Shown: piece by piece, positions 43,215 to 51,627 of the stretch
How the letters are laid out: every line of letters begins with the position of its first letter
Numbering within the stretch: the stretch's first letter is position 1
NCBI GenBank assembly: GCA_016934415.1
Contig: JAFGSW010000063.1
Location: 84,043 to 148,042 of the forward strand
DNA length: 64,000 bases
Reading direction: 5' to 3'
Origin: Spirochaetales bacterium
GTDB taxonomy: Bacteria; Spirochaetota; Spirochaetia; SZUA-6; RPPD01
Position numbers and translations under genes: made by a program
Notes under the pieces: model-generated
What the model was told of the DNA's origin: nothing
Seen by the model: only the letters and a program-made list of their open reading frames with translations
The model's database searches: none

Positions 43215-44201
43215 TTACCAAAGCTGATGCACGAGCGGCTTGATCGTTTCCTCGTACACGCGTTTGACGCCGTCGAGTTGGGCTTGAGTGAGCGGCTGCA
43301 TGTCCGAAACCTTGGCGTTGGAGTCCGCCTGCTCGGGACGGCTCGCGCCGGGGATGACGCAGCTCACTTCCGGGAACATGAGAATCCACTTGAGAGCGGC
43401 GGCGGCCAGGGGGAGGTCGGCGGGGAATAAACCTTTCAGTTTTTCCACGGCTTTGAGTCCGGTCGCGTAATCGACTCCGGAGAAGGTCTCGCCGCGGTCG
43501 AAGGCGGCGCCGTCGCGGTTGAAGGAGCGATGGTCGTCCTTGCCGAAAGACGTGTCGGGCGCGAATTTTCCCGAGAGGAGCCCCGAGGCGAGGGGTACGC
43601 GAACGATGACGCCCACATTGCGCCGGGCGGCTTCCTTGAAGAAGAGCTCGGCCGGGCGCTGGCGGAACATGTTGAAAATGATCTGCACCAAGGCCACGCC
43701 CGGAAACTCAATCGCCTTGAGGGCTTCCTCGACCTTTTCCACGCTCACTCCGTAATGGGCGATCTTGCCTTCGACCTTGAGCTGGTCGAGGAGATCGAAC
43801 ACGTCCGGCCGATAGTAGACTTCCGTCGGCGGGCAATGGAGTTGAACGAGGTCAAGACAATCGAGGCCCATGTTCGTGAGGCTGTCCTCGATGAATCCGC
43901 GGATGTTCCTTTCATTGTAGCCGGCGTTGACGTGGGGGTTGAGCCGGCGGCCGCACTTGGTGGCGAACGCGACTTTGTCCCGGTGGGCGCGTACGAACCG
44001 GCCGACGGCCTTCTCGCTCAAGCCGTCGGAATAGACGTCGGCGGTGTCGATGAAGGTGATGCCGGCGGCCAGGGCCCGCTCGATCGTTTCTTCGGCGTTT
44101 TTTTCATTGAACGGCTCGCCCCAGCGGGCGCCGAGCTGCCAGGCGCCAAGGGAAATCTCCGAAACACGGTACCCGGTTGTTCCTAAGGTGCGGTACTTCA
44201 T
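43215..44201 (-). CDS. Aldo/keto reductase
   Basis: 328 residues. It has the AKR tetrad: Asp/Tyr in FIDTADVYSDG, Lys in FATKCG, His in LVQLHCPP. The N-terminus MKYRTLGTTGYRVSEISLG and the C-terminal CVIPGASRPEQ are typical. It is an NAD(P)H-dependent reductase of the yeast-YakC-like AKR11/12 type with unknown substrate. The gene overlaps no neighbour; the CsgG-type gene lies 24 nt downstream on its right side (same strand, upstream). No operon role is clear. Confidence 0.93.
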   Translation of the reverse strand: MKYRTLGTTGYRVSEISLGAWQLGARWGEPFNEKNAEETIERALAAGITFIDTADVYSDGLSEKAVGRFVRAHRDKVAFATKCGRRLNPHVNAGYNERNIRGFIEDSLTNMGLDCLDLVQLHCPPTEVYYRPDVFDLLDQLKVEGKIAHYGVSVEKVEEALKAIEFPGVALVQIIFNMFRQRPAELFFKEAARRNVGVIVRVPLASGLLSGKFAPDTSFGKDDHRSFNRDGAAFDRGETFSGVDYATGLKAVEKLKGLFPADLPLAAAALKWILMFPEVSCVIPGASRPEQADSNAKVSDMQPLTQAQLDGVKRVYEETIKPLVHQLW

Positions 44202-44224
44202 CGCTGTTATCCTTTTTAATAATA

Positions 44225-45739
44225 TTAGTTGAGATCGAAAAGCTCGGCATTGTCGAAGGAGGCGTTGACGCCGGCTTCGGTGATGAAACCGAAACCGCCC
44301 TCTTTGAAGGTCGTGTCGGTGACGGTCTCCACCAGATTCTCGTTGATGTAGAGATAAAAGGTATCATCGACGCATTCCACGCGCAGAATGTTCCTTCCGT
44401 CCGGATTAATAAGCCGCGATTTTTTCCAGTCGATCAACGAAGTCCAAGAGAAATTTTTGGTATACCCGAAGCGATAATACCCGTCTTTGGAGAGGAAAAA
44501 GCTATAAGTGTTTCCGGCATCAACGACTCTTACACAGATGCCATAGCCGGCGCTCACTCCGCCGCTCCGGTACTCTGCGTCCGCTTTAAGTGAAAAATTC
44601 TTTCGTGATTCAAGGTTCCAGGTAATATACGGCGCGGTCATCAACTTCCCGTCGACATTGTACACACCGTTCTTTGTATACGCAGCCTTGCCCTCGGAGA
44701 AATTTTCCGACGGCTTGCTGAAATAATCGTAAAAGACAAGGTTCCCTTGATAGACGATGAGATTATCGAAGGCGACGTCCGTTTCCTGTGAGGCGATCAA
44801 TCCGACCTTTCCGTCATGGAAGGTCTGATCTGTAAATTCTTTAACTTTTACATTGTTGATGAAAACCGAAAAGCGGCTTCGAAATGCAGTAATTTTTAGG
44901 ATATTGGTCGATACGGTGTTGATGGCTGTATTTGTGACCCACGGTACGAAATATATGGTTTTACCTTCAACATATTTATATACCGTATACATTCCGTCAT
45001 GCGTGATATGAAGACCGTAGAAATTATCCGCGTCCTGCAATCGAAAAAGGATCCCAAAAACACCGTTTTTTGGACCAGTAGTGAATGTCGCTTCGCATTC
45101 GACAGAAAAATCTTCGAAACTCTGCTGATGCCAAATGTACCACATGCTGTCTTTGGAAAAAATATGATATTTACCGTCCTTATAATACAATTTATCGGAA
45201 ACGACCCACTTTTGCTCCTCAAAGTCGTCGAAATAGAGCACTCTCGTTTTTTTCATGAACACCGATTGCGCCGCCGGATCGGCCAGGGCTGAGGAGGCTT
45301 CGGGCAGACTGTTGAATACCTCCTCGAGGCTCTTGTAGGTTTTCGAATACGAACTCACCGTCCTGCCAGTCTCGACGTCGACCATGCTCACGCTTAAGAG
45401 TACGTTCTTTCCGACCTTGCCCAGGTTGCCGAAGACGAGGAGTTTCGACGAGAGAAGTTTTCCAACCTGGCGCGTCAATTTCGCGTCGGCCGTGTCCGAC
45501 ATCGAGAATTGGATCTCCTGTAAAAGTCTGTCCCGCTGATTTCGCTGGAGCACGTCGAACACCCCGGTCTCGAAGAGGGCGTTGTTGAAGAAGTCGACGA
45601 ACAGGTCGGATTCGCTTTTCTGGAAATTCGTCACCTTGAAATCCATGACGGCGATGGGAATCTTCTCGAACGCGTACAAGTCGACGATCGCGCACAGGCA
45701 TACGACGATTGAAATCGAAAATATTTTCAAGGATTTCAC
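44225..45739 (-). CDS. Secreted CsgG-N domain protein with two LamG-like domains
   Basis: 504 residues. A signal peptide (KSLKIFSISIVVCLCAIVDLYA) is followed by a CsgG/LpoB-like domain (about 25-140): KIPIAVMDFKVTN, FVDFFNNALFETGVFDVLQRNQRDRLL, LLSSKLLVFGNLGKV. Two jelly-roll (LamG/DUF1080-like) domains follow, each with FDNLIVYQG or SFDNAELFDLN and KNGVYNVDGK. CsgG-N domains help move or assemble outer-membrane material; LamG domains bind sugars. The GTG at 45739 has GGAGG 8 nt upstream, so it was preferred over TTG 45754. Its promoter (TTGCGT-N17-TTATAT) diverges from that of the next gene. Confidence 0.75.
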   Translation of the reverse strand: MKSLKIFSISIVVCLCAIVDLYAFEKIPIAVMDFKVTNFQKSESDLFVDFFNNALFETGVFDVLQRNQRDRLLQEIQFSMSDTADAKLTRQVGKLLSSKLLVFGNLGKVGKNVLLSVSMVDVETGRTVSSYSKTYKSLEEVFNSLPEASSALADPAAQSVFMKKTRVLYFDDFEEQKWVVSDKLYYKDGKYHIFSKDSMWYIWHQQSFEDFSVECEATFTTGPKNGVFGILFRLQDADNFYGLHITHDGMYTVYKYVEGKTIYFVPWVTNTAINTVSTNILKITAFRSRFSVFINNVKVKEFTDQTFHDGKVGLIASQETDVAFDNLIVYQGNLVFYDYFSKPSENFSEGKAAYTKNGVYNVDGKLMTAPYITWNLESRKNFSLKADAEYRSGGVSAGYGICVRVVDAGNTYSFFLSKDGYYRFGYTKNFSWTSLIDWKKSRLINPDGRNILRVECVDDTFYLYINENLVETVTDTTFKEGGFGFITEAGVNASFDNAELFDLN

Positions 45740-45767
45740 GGCGGTATCCTCCAATAATCGAACGGCG

Positions 45768-45796
45768 ATATAAAAATTGTATTACCGAAAACGCAA
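45768..45796 (-). promoter_or_regulatory. Promoter of the CsgG-N gene
   Basis: On the minus strand TTGCGT (45791-45796), 17-nt spacer, TTATAT (45768-45773). The leader is about 20 nt and contains the GGAGG ribosome site. Confidence 0.5.
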
Positions 45797-45817
45797 TTAA
45801 TCAATCTCATCCTCCCC

Positions 45818-45846
45818 TTGACGCGGGCAAGCTTTTTTCCTAGTAT
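45818..45846 (+). promoter_or_regulatory. Promoter of the DUF3352-like gene
   Basis: TTGACG (45818-45823), 17-nt spacer, TAGTAT (45841-45846). The ATG at 45859 follows after 12 nt and no ribosome site is present, so the leader is at most about 6 nt. Confidence 0.55.
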
Positions 45847-45858
45847 AAAATACATAAT

Positions 45859-48531
45859 ATGGCATTCGGAAAAAAGCTTCTCAAGTTCTTTTTGAAATTC
45901 GTTCTCGTTATCGTCATCGTCCTCGCGGTCGCCGCCGCCGGGCTCGGCGTCTATTACCTCGTCACCCTGCGGTCGGCCGAGGAATACCTGCCCGCCAAAT
46001 TTCTCTTCTACGTCAAGATCGATTCCCTCAAGGAAATCTACGAAAACGTTCTCGACCTGAAGGCCGCGGACGTCCTTTTTTCCCAACCGGAGTTCAAGTC
46101 CGTCTACCGGGCGCTTCTCGATTTCAAATCCAACGAATGGGCCCGCGATCCCGTGCTTAAAAAACTGCTGGAGATGCGCGCCTCCATCGTCGTGCACCAG
46201 GATCGCTCCCTGTCGCTCGTGCTGGAACCGGGCCTCCTCTCGCTCGGAACCCGGAATTTCGCCCTCATCAGCGCCTTCCTCAAGGTCGACAATCTCAACC
46301 TCACGACCACCCGGAAGGGAGACGTCACTGTCTACGGCATCGGGTTCGGTTCCCGGGACCAGTTCTTCTTTTCGGTCGTCGACAACCTGGTGCTCGTAAG
46401 CGACAAGACGGCCAACATCGAATCCCTCTACCGCAACCGGACATCGGGCGAAAACCTGGCTCACGACAAGAGCCTGGCCTCGGTGCAGGGGAAACTCGGC
46501 GCCAAAGGGATGCTTGATCTCTATGTGAGCACGCCCACGCTCATCAACCTCGCCCTGCCCGAAGATTCCCCGGTCAAGCGCATCCTTTCGCGGCTGACCT
46601 TGAACGATCTCAGCCTGCTTTCCCTGGATCTTTCGAACGACGAGCTTACCCTCGGCCTCTATTCGAGCTTCACGCCCACCCACCGGGGACTCGCCTCCTT
46701 CCTCGATTACAACCCGCCGCCCCTGCAGAGCCTCAAGTACCCGCCCCTCTCCTCATCGGTTTATTCCGCGCTCAATGTCAAGTCCTTCAAGGACCTCTTC
46801 GAGCTGCGGCTTCTTTTGGACAACAAGGACGTCGAAGGCACGATCAACCAGCTCGACGGCGTGGCGAAGACCTTTCTCGGCACGGGACTCGACGGGCTGC
46901 TCTGGGACTGGATCGGCGACGAAGTGGGAGCGTTCCTCACGGCGGGCTCGGACGAATCGGTCTTTTTCGCGCGCGTCCGCGACCGGGCCAAGCTCGACGT
47001 GACGTTCAAAAAGCTCGTCGCCTCGAACATTTTCTACCAGGACTCGTCCCTGGTCTTCAATGACGTGCGCCTCTCCCGCATCGATTTCCCCGATCTCCTG
47101 AAGGGAATCATCGGCCTGTTCGTGGACAATCTGACCGTTCCCTATTTTTACATCACCGACGATTTCATCTTTTTCTGCATGGATCCCGAGGTGCTGGCCA
47201 AGGCGATCAATGATCACAGGTCCGAGCAGGTATTGATCCGCAGCGAGAATTTCAGGCAGACCACCGAAGCCGCCCCCAAGAACGCCAACCTGTTTCTCTA
47301 CTACGACCTGACCCGCTCCAAGCCGCCTTTCTTCCCGGCCGACAGCCTCCCCGGCCGCCTGCTCCGGCTCTACGAGTCGGGCATGATCGGCGTGTATTAC
47401 ATTGCGAACGAGATCCGGGTCACCGTCCACGCCCGCGGTATTTCAGGAAGGAAAACCGTACCACTCGCCGGGTACCCCAAGGACCTCCCCAAGGGGACGT
47501 CGGGCGACGTCTACTCCGTCGACCTGTACGGTTCTGCCGTCGGGGAACTCGTGTACGTCAACAATGACGGCAGCCTCGTCATCCAGGACCTGCTGTCCGG
47601 CGCGGTCTCCCTCGCCCCTCTCGACCCGCAGAGCGCCGTCGTTTCTTCGGCCTTGCCCGGCTCGCGGGTGCGGGACATCTTCACATTTTCGCCCTCCGGC
47701 GCCCTGGGCAAATTCGAGTTCCACGCCCAATCCGTGCCGCCCTTCCCGGTCATCACACCGTTCAAGAATTCCTTCCTCCCCGTAGCCGACGGCGCCGACC
47801 TCCTCTTCTATTCCCGGGCCGATCGGGCTTTCTATCTTTTCCCCAAGGCGGGCGGTTCGGAAAAAAAGATCGAATTTCAAATCGACAATCCGGTTCTGTA
47901 CCCCCCGGACGTTCGGAACGGAATCATCGCCTATTATCCAAAGAATTTCGAGGGCGATGTTTTCCTCATCTCCACGGACGGAAAACTCATCCCCGGCTGG
48001 TCCCGACGCGGCGGCGGCATATCCTTGAGCGGTCCGGTATTCGTTGACGGCCCGGGAGGCCGCGCCCGCGTCGCGTTCCTGACCCAGGCCGGCGTTCTCA
48101 ATCTTTGGGAGCTCGACGGCCGCATCGTTTCCGGCTTCCCGGTCCAACTCGAAGGGACCTATGCCGCGGCGCCCTGCCCCGCGGAGCGGGGAAGGCGTCC
48201 CTCTATGTTGGCCGCGATCAATGAAGCAGGAAAGTGCGCGCTCGTGAGCCAAACGGGGGAAATTCTCAAGGTGAAAAGCATGACGGATTCGGGCGGGCGC
48301 AACGCGAAGCTCCTCGCGGACGACGTCGACCGCGACGGGATCGATGAGCTTTTCATTTACGGCGGCAACAATTTCGTCATCGGGCTGGACGCCCTGCTCG
48401 AGCTTCTGCCCGGCTTCCCGGTCACGGGCGGACGGCGCCCGGCCTTCAACGACGTCAATCTCGACGGCCGGAAGGATATGCTCACCGCCGGATTCGACAA
48501 CCGGATCTACGCGTACGAGCTCAACAAATAA
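45859..48531 (+). CDS. Membrane-anchored DUF3352-like protein with C-terminal propeller
   Basis: 890 residues. One membrane helix (about 10-35: FFLKFVLVIVIVLAVAAAGLGVYYL) anchors it with the rest outside. Residues 40 to about 560 resemble DUF3352 (PAKFLFYVKIDSLKEIYENV, VTVYGIGFGSRDQFFFSVVDNLVLVSD, GDEVGAFLTAG). The final 320 residues are beta-propeller blades with FG-GAP/VCBS-type DVDRDGIDELFIYGG and DVNLDGRKDMLTAGF, likely Ca-binding. The role is unknown; an envelope scaffold is likely. There is no ribosome site; the promoter lies just upstream. The next gene begins 42 nt downstream. Confidence 0.7.
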   Translation: MAFGKKLLKFFLKFVLVIVIVLAVAAAGLGVYYLVTLRSAEEYLPAKFLFYVKIDSLKEIYENVLDLKAADVLFSQPEFKSVYRALLDFKSNEWARDPVLKKLLEMRASIVVHQDRSLSLVLEPGLLSLGTRNFALISAFLKVDNLNLTTTRKGDVTVYGIGFGSRDQFFFSVVDNLVLVSDKTANIESLYRNRTSGENLAHDKSLASVQGKLGAKGMLDLYVSTPTLINLALPEDSPVKRILSRLTLNDLSLLSLDLSNDELTLGLYSSFTPTHRGLASFLDYNPPPLQSLKYPPLSSSVYSALNVKSFKDLFELRLLLDNKDVEGTINQLDGVAKTFLGTGLDGLLWDWIGDEVGAFLTAGSDESVFFARVRDRAKLDVTFKKLVASNIFYQDSSLVFNDVRLSRIDFPDLLKGIIGLFVDNLTVPYFYITDDFIFFCMDPEVLAKAINDHRSEQVLIRSENFRQTTEAAPKNANLFLYYDLTRSKPPFFPADSLPGRLLRLYESGMIGVYYIANEIRVTVHARGISGRKTVPLAGYPKDLPKGTSGDVYSVDLYGSAVGELVYVNNDGSLVIQDLLSGAVSLAPLDPQSAVVSSALPGSRVRDIFTFSPSGALGKFEFHAQSVPPFPVITPFKNSFLPVADGADLLFYSRADRAFYLFPKAGGSEKKIEFQIDNPVLYPPDVRNGIIAYYPKNFEGDVFLISTDGKLIPGWSRRGGGISLSGPVFVDGPGGRARVAFLTQAGVLNLWELDGRIVSGFPVQLEGTYAAAPCPAERGRRPSMLAAINEAGKCALVSQTGEILKVKSMTDSGGRNAKLLADDVDRDGIDELFIYGGNNFVIGLDALLELLPGFPVTGGRRPAFNDVNLDGRKDMLTAGFDNRIYAYELNK

Positions 48532-48573
48532 TTTTCGGCCCGTTCGACATCCGCATACCGATGCGAGGAAAAC

Positions 48574-49761
48574 ATGAATACGATACCGATTCGATCGATC
48601 GAACCGTCGTTCGTCGCTGAGGCAGACTCTCCGCGTCCGCGGCTCGTCCCTCCGCAACGCGGCCGGGGACGCACTCCGGACAACCGCCTGCGCCGCAGAC
48701 GGATACGGCTTTTACGGCTTGGCGCCCCGATCCTCGTTTTCGCGATCTTTTCCTGCCCCGGACTGACCGACCGCACACTCACCTCCATCACTCCCCGCGC
48801 GCTCGAAGATATCAAGAGCATGGACCTGGCTCTTCTGGAATATCGATTCACGCCCGATACGCAGAGCCTGGAAACCGTCGAAGAGCGCTGCAAGGCTCTC
48901 CTCGACTCAGGATTGCCCAACCGGGAATACCGGGCGGAAGTGCTCGGCCTCATGGGCACCGCGCTGTTCTACAAAGGAGACGCCGAGAACGCTTCCCGCA
49001 CCGCCGCTCTCATCGACCGGGAATCCCAGGCCGAGCCGCGGCTCTACACCATCCGCGCCCTGCTCGCCCGCGACAGGGACAAGAAGATAAAAATCCTCAC
49101 CGACGGCCTGGACAAGGTGGAGCGCACGGGCCTCGTCCACCTGGCCCTCGCCGAGCTGTGGTTCGATGCGGGAGAGTACCGGAAGGCGCTGGCGGCTTTC
49201 GACCAGGCGTTCCTCGCCCTGCCGCCGCGCTATCGCGAGTTGTACCGTCCGCGGCGCGACATGGCGTTTCAGTTCATGGATAATCCGCCGGGGAACGCGG
49301 ACACGCGCGAGATTCTCGCCAAGCCGGAGATCACCGTCGGCGACGTCATCGTCCTCACGGCGCGGGAAACGAGATATTTCGAGTCGGTGACGAGCGACCC
49401 GAACCTCCCGGCCCCGTCCCTGTACGCGCTCCTCCTCGCCAAAGGCTACCTGCGCGAGGGCGGTCCCTCACCGGTAGATCCGATGCCGCGCAAGGATATC
49501 GCCTACCTCCTCGTACGCGTGCTCGCCTTTCTTGAAAACGACCCCGGTCTTCTCGCCCGCTACGGCGGCTCCGCGTCCCTGACAGCGGCCAGCCCGGTGC
49601 CCGACATACAACCGACGGATTATTTTTACAACGCCGCGCTTGTGCTCGTGGAGCGCGAGATCATGTCCCTGCCCGACGGCAAGAACTTCTTCCCCGGAAA
49701 AGCCATGAGCGGCGCCGACTATTACGCCATATTGAAGAAGCTGAAATCGTTATATCGATGA
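48574..49761 (+). CDS. Envelope protein with TPR-like and SLH-like regions
   Basis: 395 residues. A long basic N-terminus (rich in Arg/Pro, about 1-45) leads to a hydrophobic stretch ending in VFAIFSC, which could be a lipobox or a membrane anchor. Helical TPR-like pairs follow (AEVLGLMGTALFYKGDAENA, LVHLALAELWFDAGEYRKAL). The C-terminal part has an SLH-like pattern: PMPRKDIAYLLVRVL and DIQPTDYFYNAALVLVEREIMSLPDG-FFP. It could bind cell-wall polymers. GAGGAAAAC precedes the ATG. It probably shares a message with the DUF3352-like gene. Confidence 0.65.
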   Translation: MNTIPIRSIEPSFVAEADSPRPRLVPPQRGRGRTPDNRLRRRRIRLLRLGAPILVFAIFSCPGLTDRTLTSITPRALEDIKSMDLALLEYRFTPDTQSLETVEERCKALLDSGLPNREYRAEVLGLMGTALFYKGDAENASRTAALIDRESQAEPRLYTIRALLARDRDKKIKILTDGLDKVERTGLVHLALAELWFDAGEYRKALAAFDQAFLALPPRYRELYRPRRDMAFQFMDNPPGNADTREILAKPEITVGDVIVLTARETRYFESVTSDPNLPAPSLYALLLAKGYLREGGPSPVDPMPRKDIAYLLVRVLAFLENDPGLLARYGGSASLTAASPVPDIQPTDYFYNAALVLVEREIMSLPDGKNFFPGKAMSGADYYAILKKLKSLYR

Positions 49762-49786
49762 ACTCTTTTCGTGAGGGAAAAAAGAA

Positions 49787-49996
49787 AACTACGGATAAAG
49801 ACGCGGATAATACGCGGATGGAGAACGAAAAAGGAGCAGAAAGGAAAAGGAAAAATGCGATTAGCGAAAAAACCGGAATCGCATTATTCTTCTACCTGTT
49901 TCAACCTAACGAGCTCCATGATTTTTATTTATTCCTTTTAGAGATTTTAATTCTTCTCATTTTCTATCCGCGTTCATCCGCGTCTCATCCGTAGTG
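49787..49996. repeat. Fold-back intergenic repeat, class B (copy 12)
   Basis: The left arm AACTACGGATAAAGACGCGG and the right arm CCGCGTTCATCCGCGTCTCA then TCCGTAGT. The centre has AT-rich DNA. It lies between convergent genes. Confidence 0.9.
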
Positions 49997-50012
49997 TTTT
50001 TCCCCGGCTTTT

Positions 50013-50648
50013 TTATAGTATTTTCAATAGATGGCCCTTCCACGAGATGCGTCCTTCCTGCGACAAGCGGGCGATGAGGCGGGAGAAGGTCTCCGGAGTC
50101 GCGCCCACGGCGGCGGCGATCTCTTTTTTGGACAGGCCGATGCGGAACGCGGTCCGGTCGCCGTACTGTTCCGCGAGGAAGCGGAAGAAGCGCTCCTCCA
50201 CGTCGCCCGCGGTCACGAGGAGGAGACGGTCCGTGAGGTAACGGAGCTTTTTCATGACGAGGCCCAGGAAGGCGCGGCGGAACGGCGCCTGCTCGAGCAG
50301 GCAATCGATCTGTTTTTTCGGTATGACGAGCACCGAGCTCTGCTCGACCGCCCGGGCGCGGGCCGGGTATTCCTTCACCTCGAAGAGGACCACTTCCCCG
50401 AACACCTCTCCCGGCTTGAGCACCTTGATCACCGTCTCCCGGCCGTCTTCCGCGGTTCGCGAGATTCCGATCGCGCCCGAGACGAGAACGAAGAACGCGT
50501 AGCCGGCCCGTCCCTCGTGAAAGAGCACGTCGTTTTTCCCGAGCTCTTTGATAAGACAGATTTCCGCCAGGGACCGTCGCGCCCGTTTCTCGAGGCCCCC
50601 GAAATATTCGCTTTTCTCAATGATCTTTTCAATTTCATCCGTGGTCAT
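50013..50648 (-). CDS. Crp/Fnr-family transcription regulator
   Basis: 211 residues. A cyclic-nucleotide-binding-like beta barrel (FFVLVSGAIGISRTAEDGRETVIKVLKPGEVFGEVVLFE) is followed by a dimer helix and winged helix-turn-helix LSKKEIAAAVGATPETFSRLIARLSQEGRI. No N-terminal Fe-S cysteine cluster of classic FNR is visible, so heme or a small ligand is a possible cofactor, as in DNR/HcpR. I chose ATG 50648; the frame from 50741 crosses the binding site and is unlikely. It diverges from ferredoxin and DUF438 genes with an FNR-type box between. Confidence 0.88.
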   Translation of the reverse strand: MTTDEIEKIIEKSEYFGGLEKRARRSLAEICLIKELGKNDVLFHEGRAGYAFFVLVSGAIGISRTAEDGRETVIKVLKPGEVFGEVVLFEVKEYPARARAVEQSSVLVIPKKQIDCLLEQAPFRRAFLGLVMKKLRYLTDRLLLVTAGDVEERFFRFLAEQYGDRTAFRIGLSKKEIAAAVGATPETFSRLIARLSQEGRISWKGHLLKIL

Positions 50649-50693
50649 GCGAATAACATACAATAAACCAAGGCTTCTGAGAAAGTCCGATTC

Positions 50694-50707
50694 TTGACCC
50701 ACATCAA
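50694..50707. promoter_or_regulatory. FNR/HcpR-type binding site (TTGAC-N4-ATCAA)
   Basis: TTGACCCACATCAA matches the Crp/Fnr-superfamily box in nine of ten half-site positions. It lies in the divergent promoter region. A -10-like TATTGT (50732-50737) facing the ferredoxin gene would place the box close to -42, the classic class II activator position. Confidence 0.7.
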
Positions 50708-50767
50708 GGTTTTTTCCATTCGCTTTCGCCATATTGTACATATCACTTTGAACCGCGGAGGTTACTG

Positions 50768-51616
50768 ATGAAGCGAAAGATCATCGAGATAGACGAGACA
50801 AAATGCAATGGCTGCGCCCTGTGCATTCCCAACTGCCCGGAAGGCGCCATCCAATTGATCGACGGCAAGGCCCGACTCCTGGGCGACCTGTTCTGCGACG
50901 GCCTGGGCGCGTGCATCGGCGAGTGTCCCGAGGGCGCCATTACGATAACTGAACGAGAGGCCGAACCGTACGACGAAGCCGGAGTGATGGAGAACATCAT
51001 CCCCCAGGTGGAAGCGGTCATCCGGGCGCACCTCGATCACCTGGAGAGCCATGGCGAAACCGAGTGCTACCGTGTCGCCGTGTCCGCGCTCGAGCGCCAC
51101 GGCTTGTCCGCGCCCGAACGGACCGGAGACGAACACCGGCTCCACCATGAAGGCTGTCCCGGGGCCAGGGCGATGCGCATTGAAAATTCAGCCGCCTCCC
51201 GCCCGGCCGCCGCGCCGCAGCCGTCCCGGCTTTCCACCTGGCCGGTCCAGCTCCACCTGCTTCCGCCGCGGGCGCCGTACTTCAAGGGCCGCGACCTTCT
51301 GTTGTGCGCCGATTGCGTCGCCTACGCCGCGGGCGACTTCCACGAGCGCTACCTCAAGGACGGGGTCCTCACCATCGCCTGTCCCAAGCTCGACGACGGG
51401 CAGGAGATATACCTCGAAAAATTGACGGCCATCCTGGCCGAGGGGGGAGTCCGGTCGCTCACGGTGCTCACCATGGAAGTGCCCTGCTGCACGGGGCTGG
51501 CGCGGCTGGCCGGAAGCGCCCTGGCGGCCTCCGGTCGAAGCGACATCAGAGCCGAATGGAAGGTGGTCAACCTGCGGGGCGATGAATTGAAAAGCGCCGC
51601 ATTGGCCGCAGAATGA
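50768..51616 (+). CDS. Ferredoxin-type 4Fe-4S protein with extra domain
   Basis: 282 residues. Two [4Fe-4S] motifs are at the N-terminus: CNGCALCIPNCPEGAI and CDGLGACIGECPEGAI. The later part contains a Cys-rich metal-site pattern (LLCADCVAYAAGDFH, IACPKL, MEVPCCTGL) typical of COG1145-like proteins that accompany hybrid-cluster or NO-handling genes. It is cytosolic, with no signal peptide. GGAGG precedes the ATG. It overlaps no neighbour; the DUF438 gene begins 12 nt after its stop. The FNR-type box upstream points to anaerobic or NO control. Confidence 0.88.
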   Translation: MKRKIIEIDETKCNGCALCIPNCPEGAIQLIDGKARLLGDLFCDGLGACIGECPEGAITITEREAEPYDEAGVMENIIPQVEAVIRAHLDHLESHGETECYRVAVSALERHGLSAPERTGDEHRLHHEGCPGARAMRIENSAASRPAAAPQPSRLSTWPVQLHLLPPRAPYFKGRDLLLCADCVAYAAGDFHERYLKDGVLTIACPKLDDGQEIYLEKLTAILAEGGVRSLTVLTMEVPCCTGLARLAGSALAASGRSDIRAEWKVVNLRGDELKSAALAAE

Positions 51617-51627
51617 AGGAGGAACAT

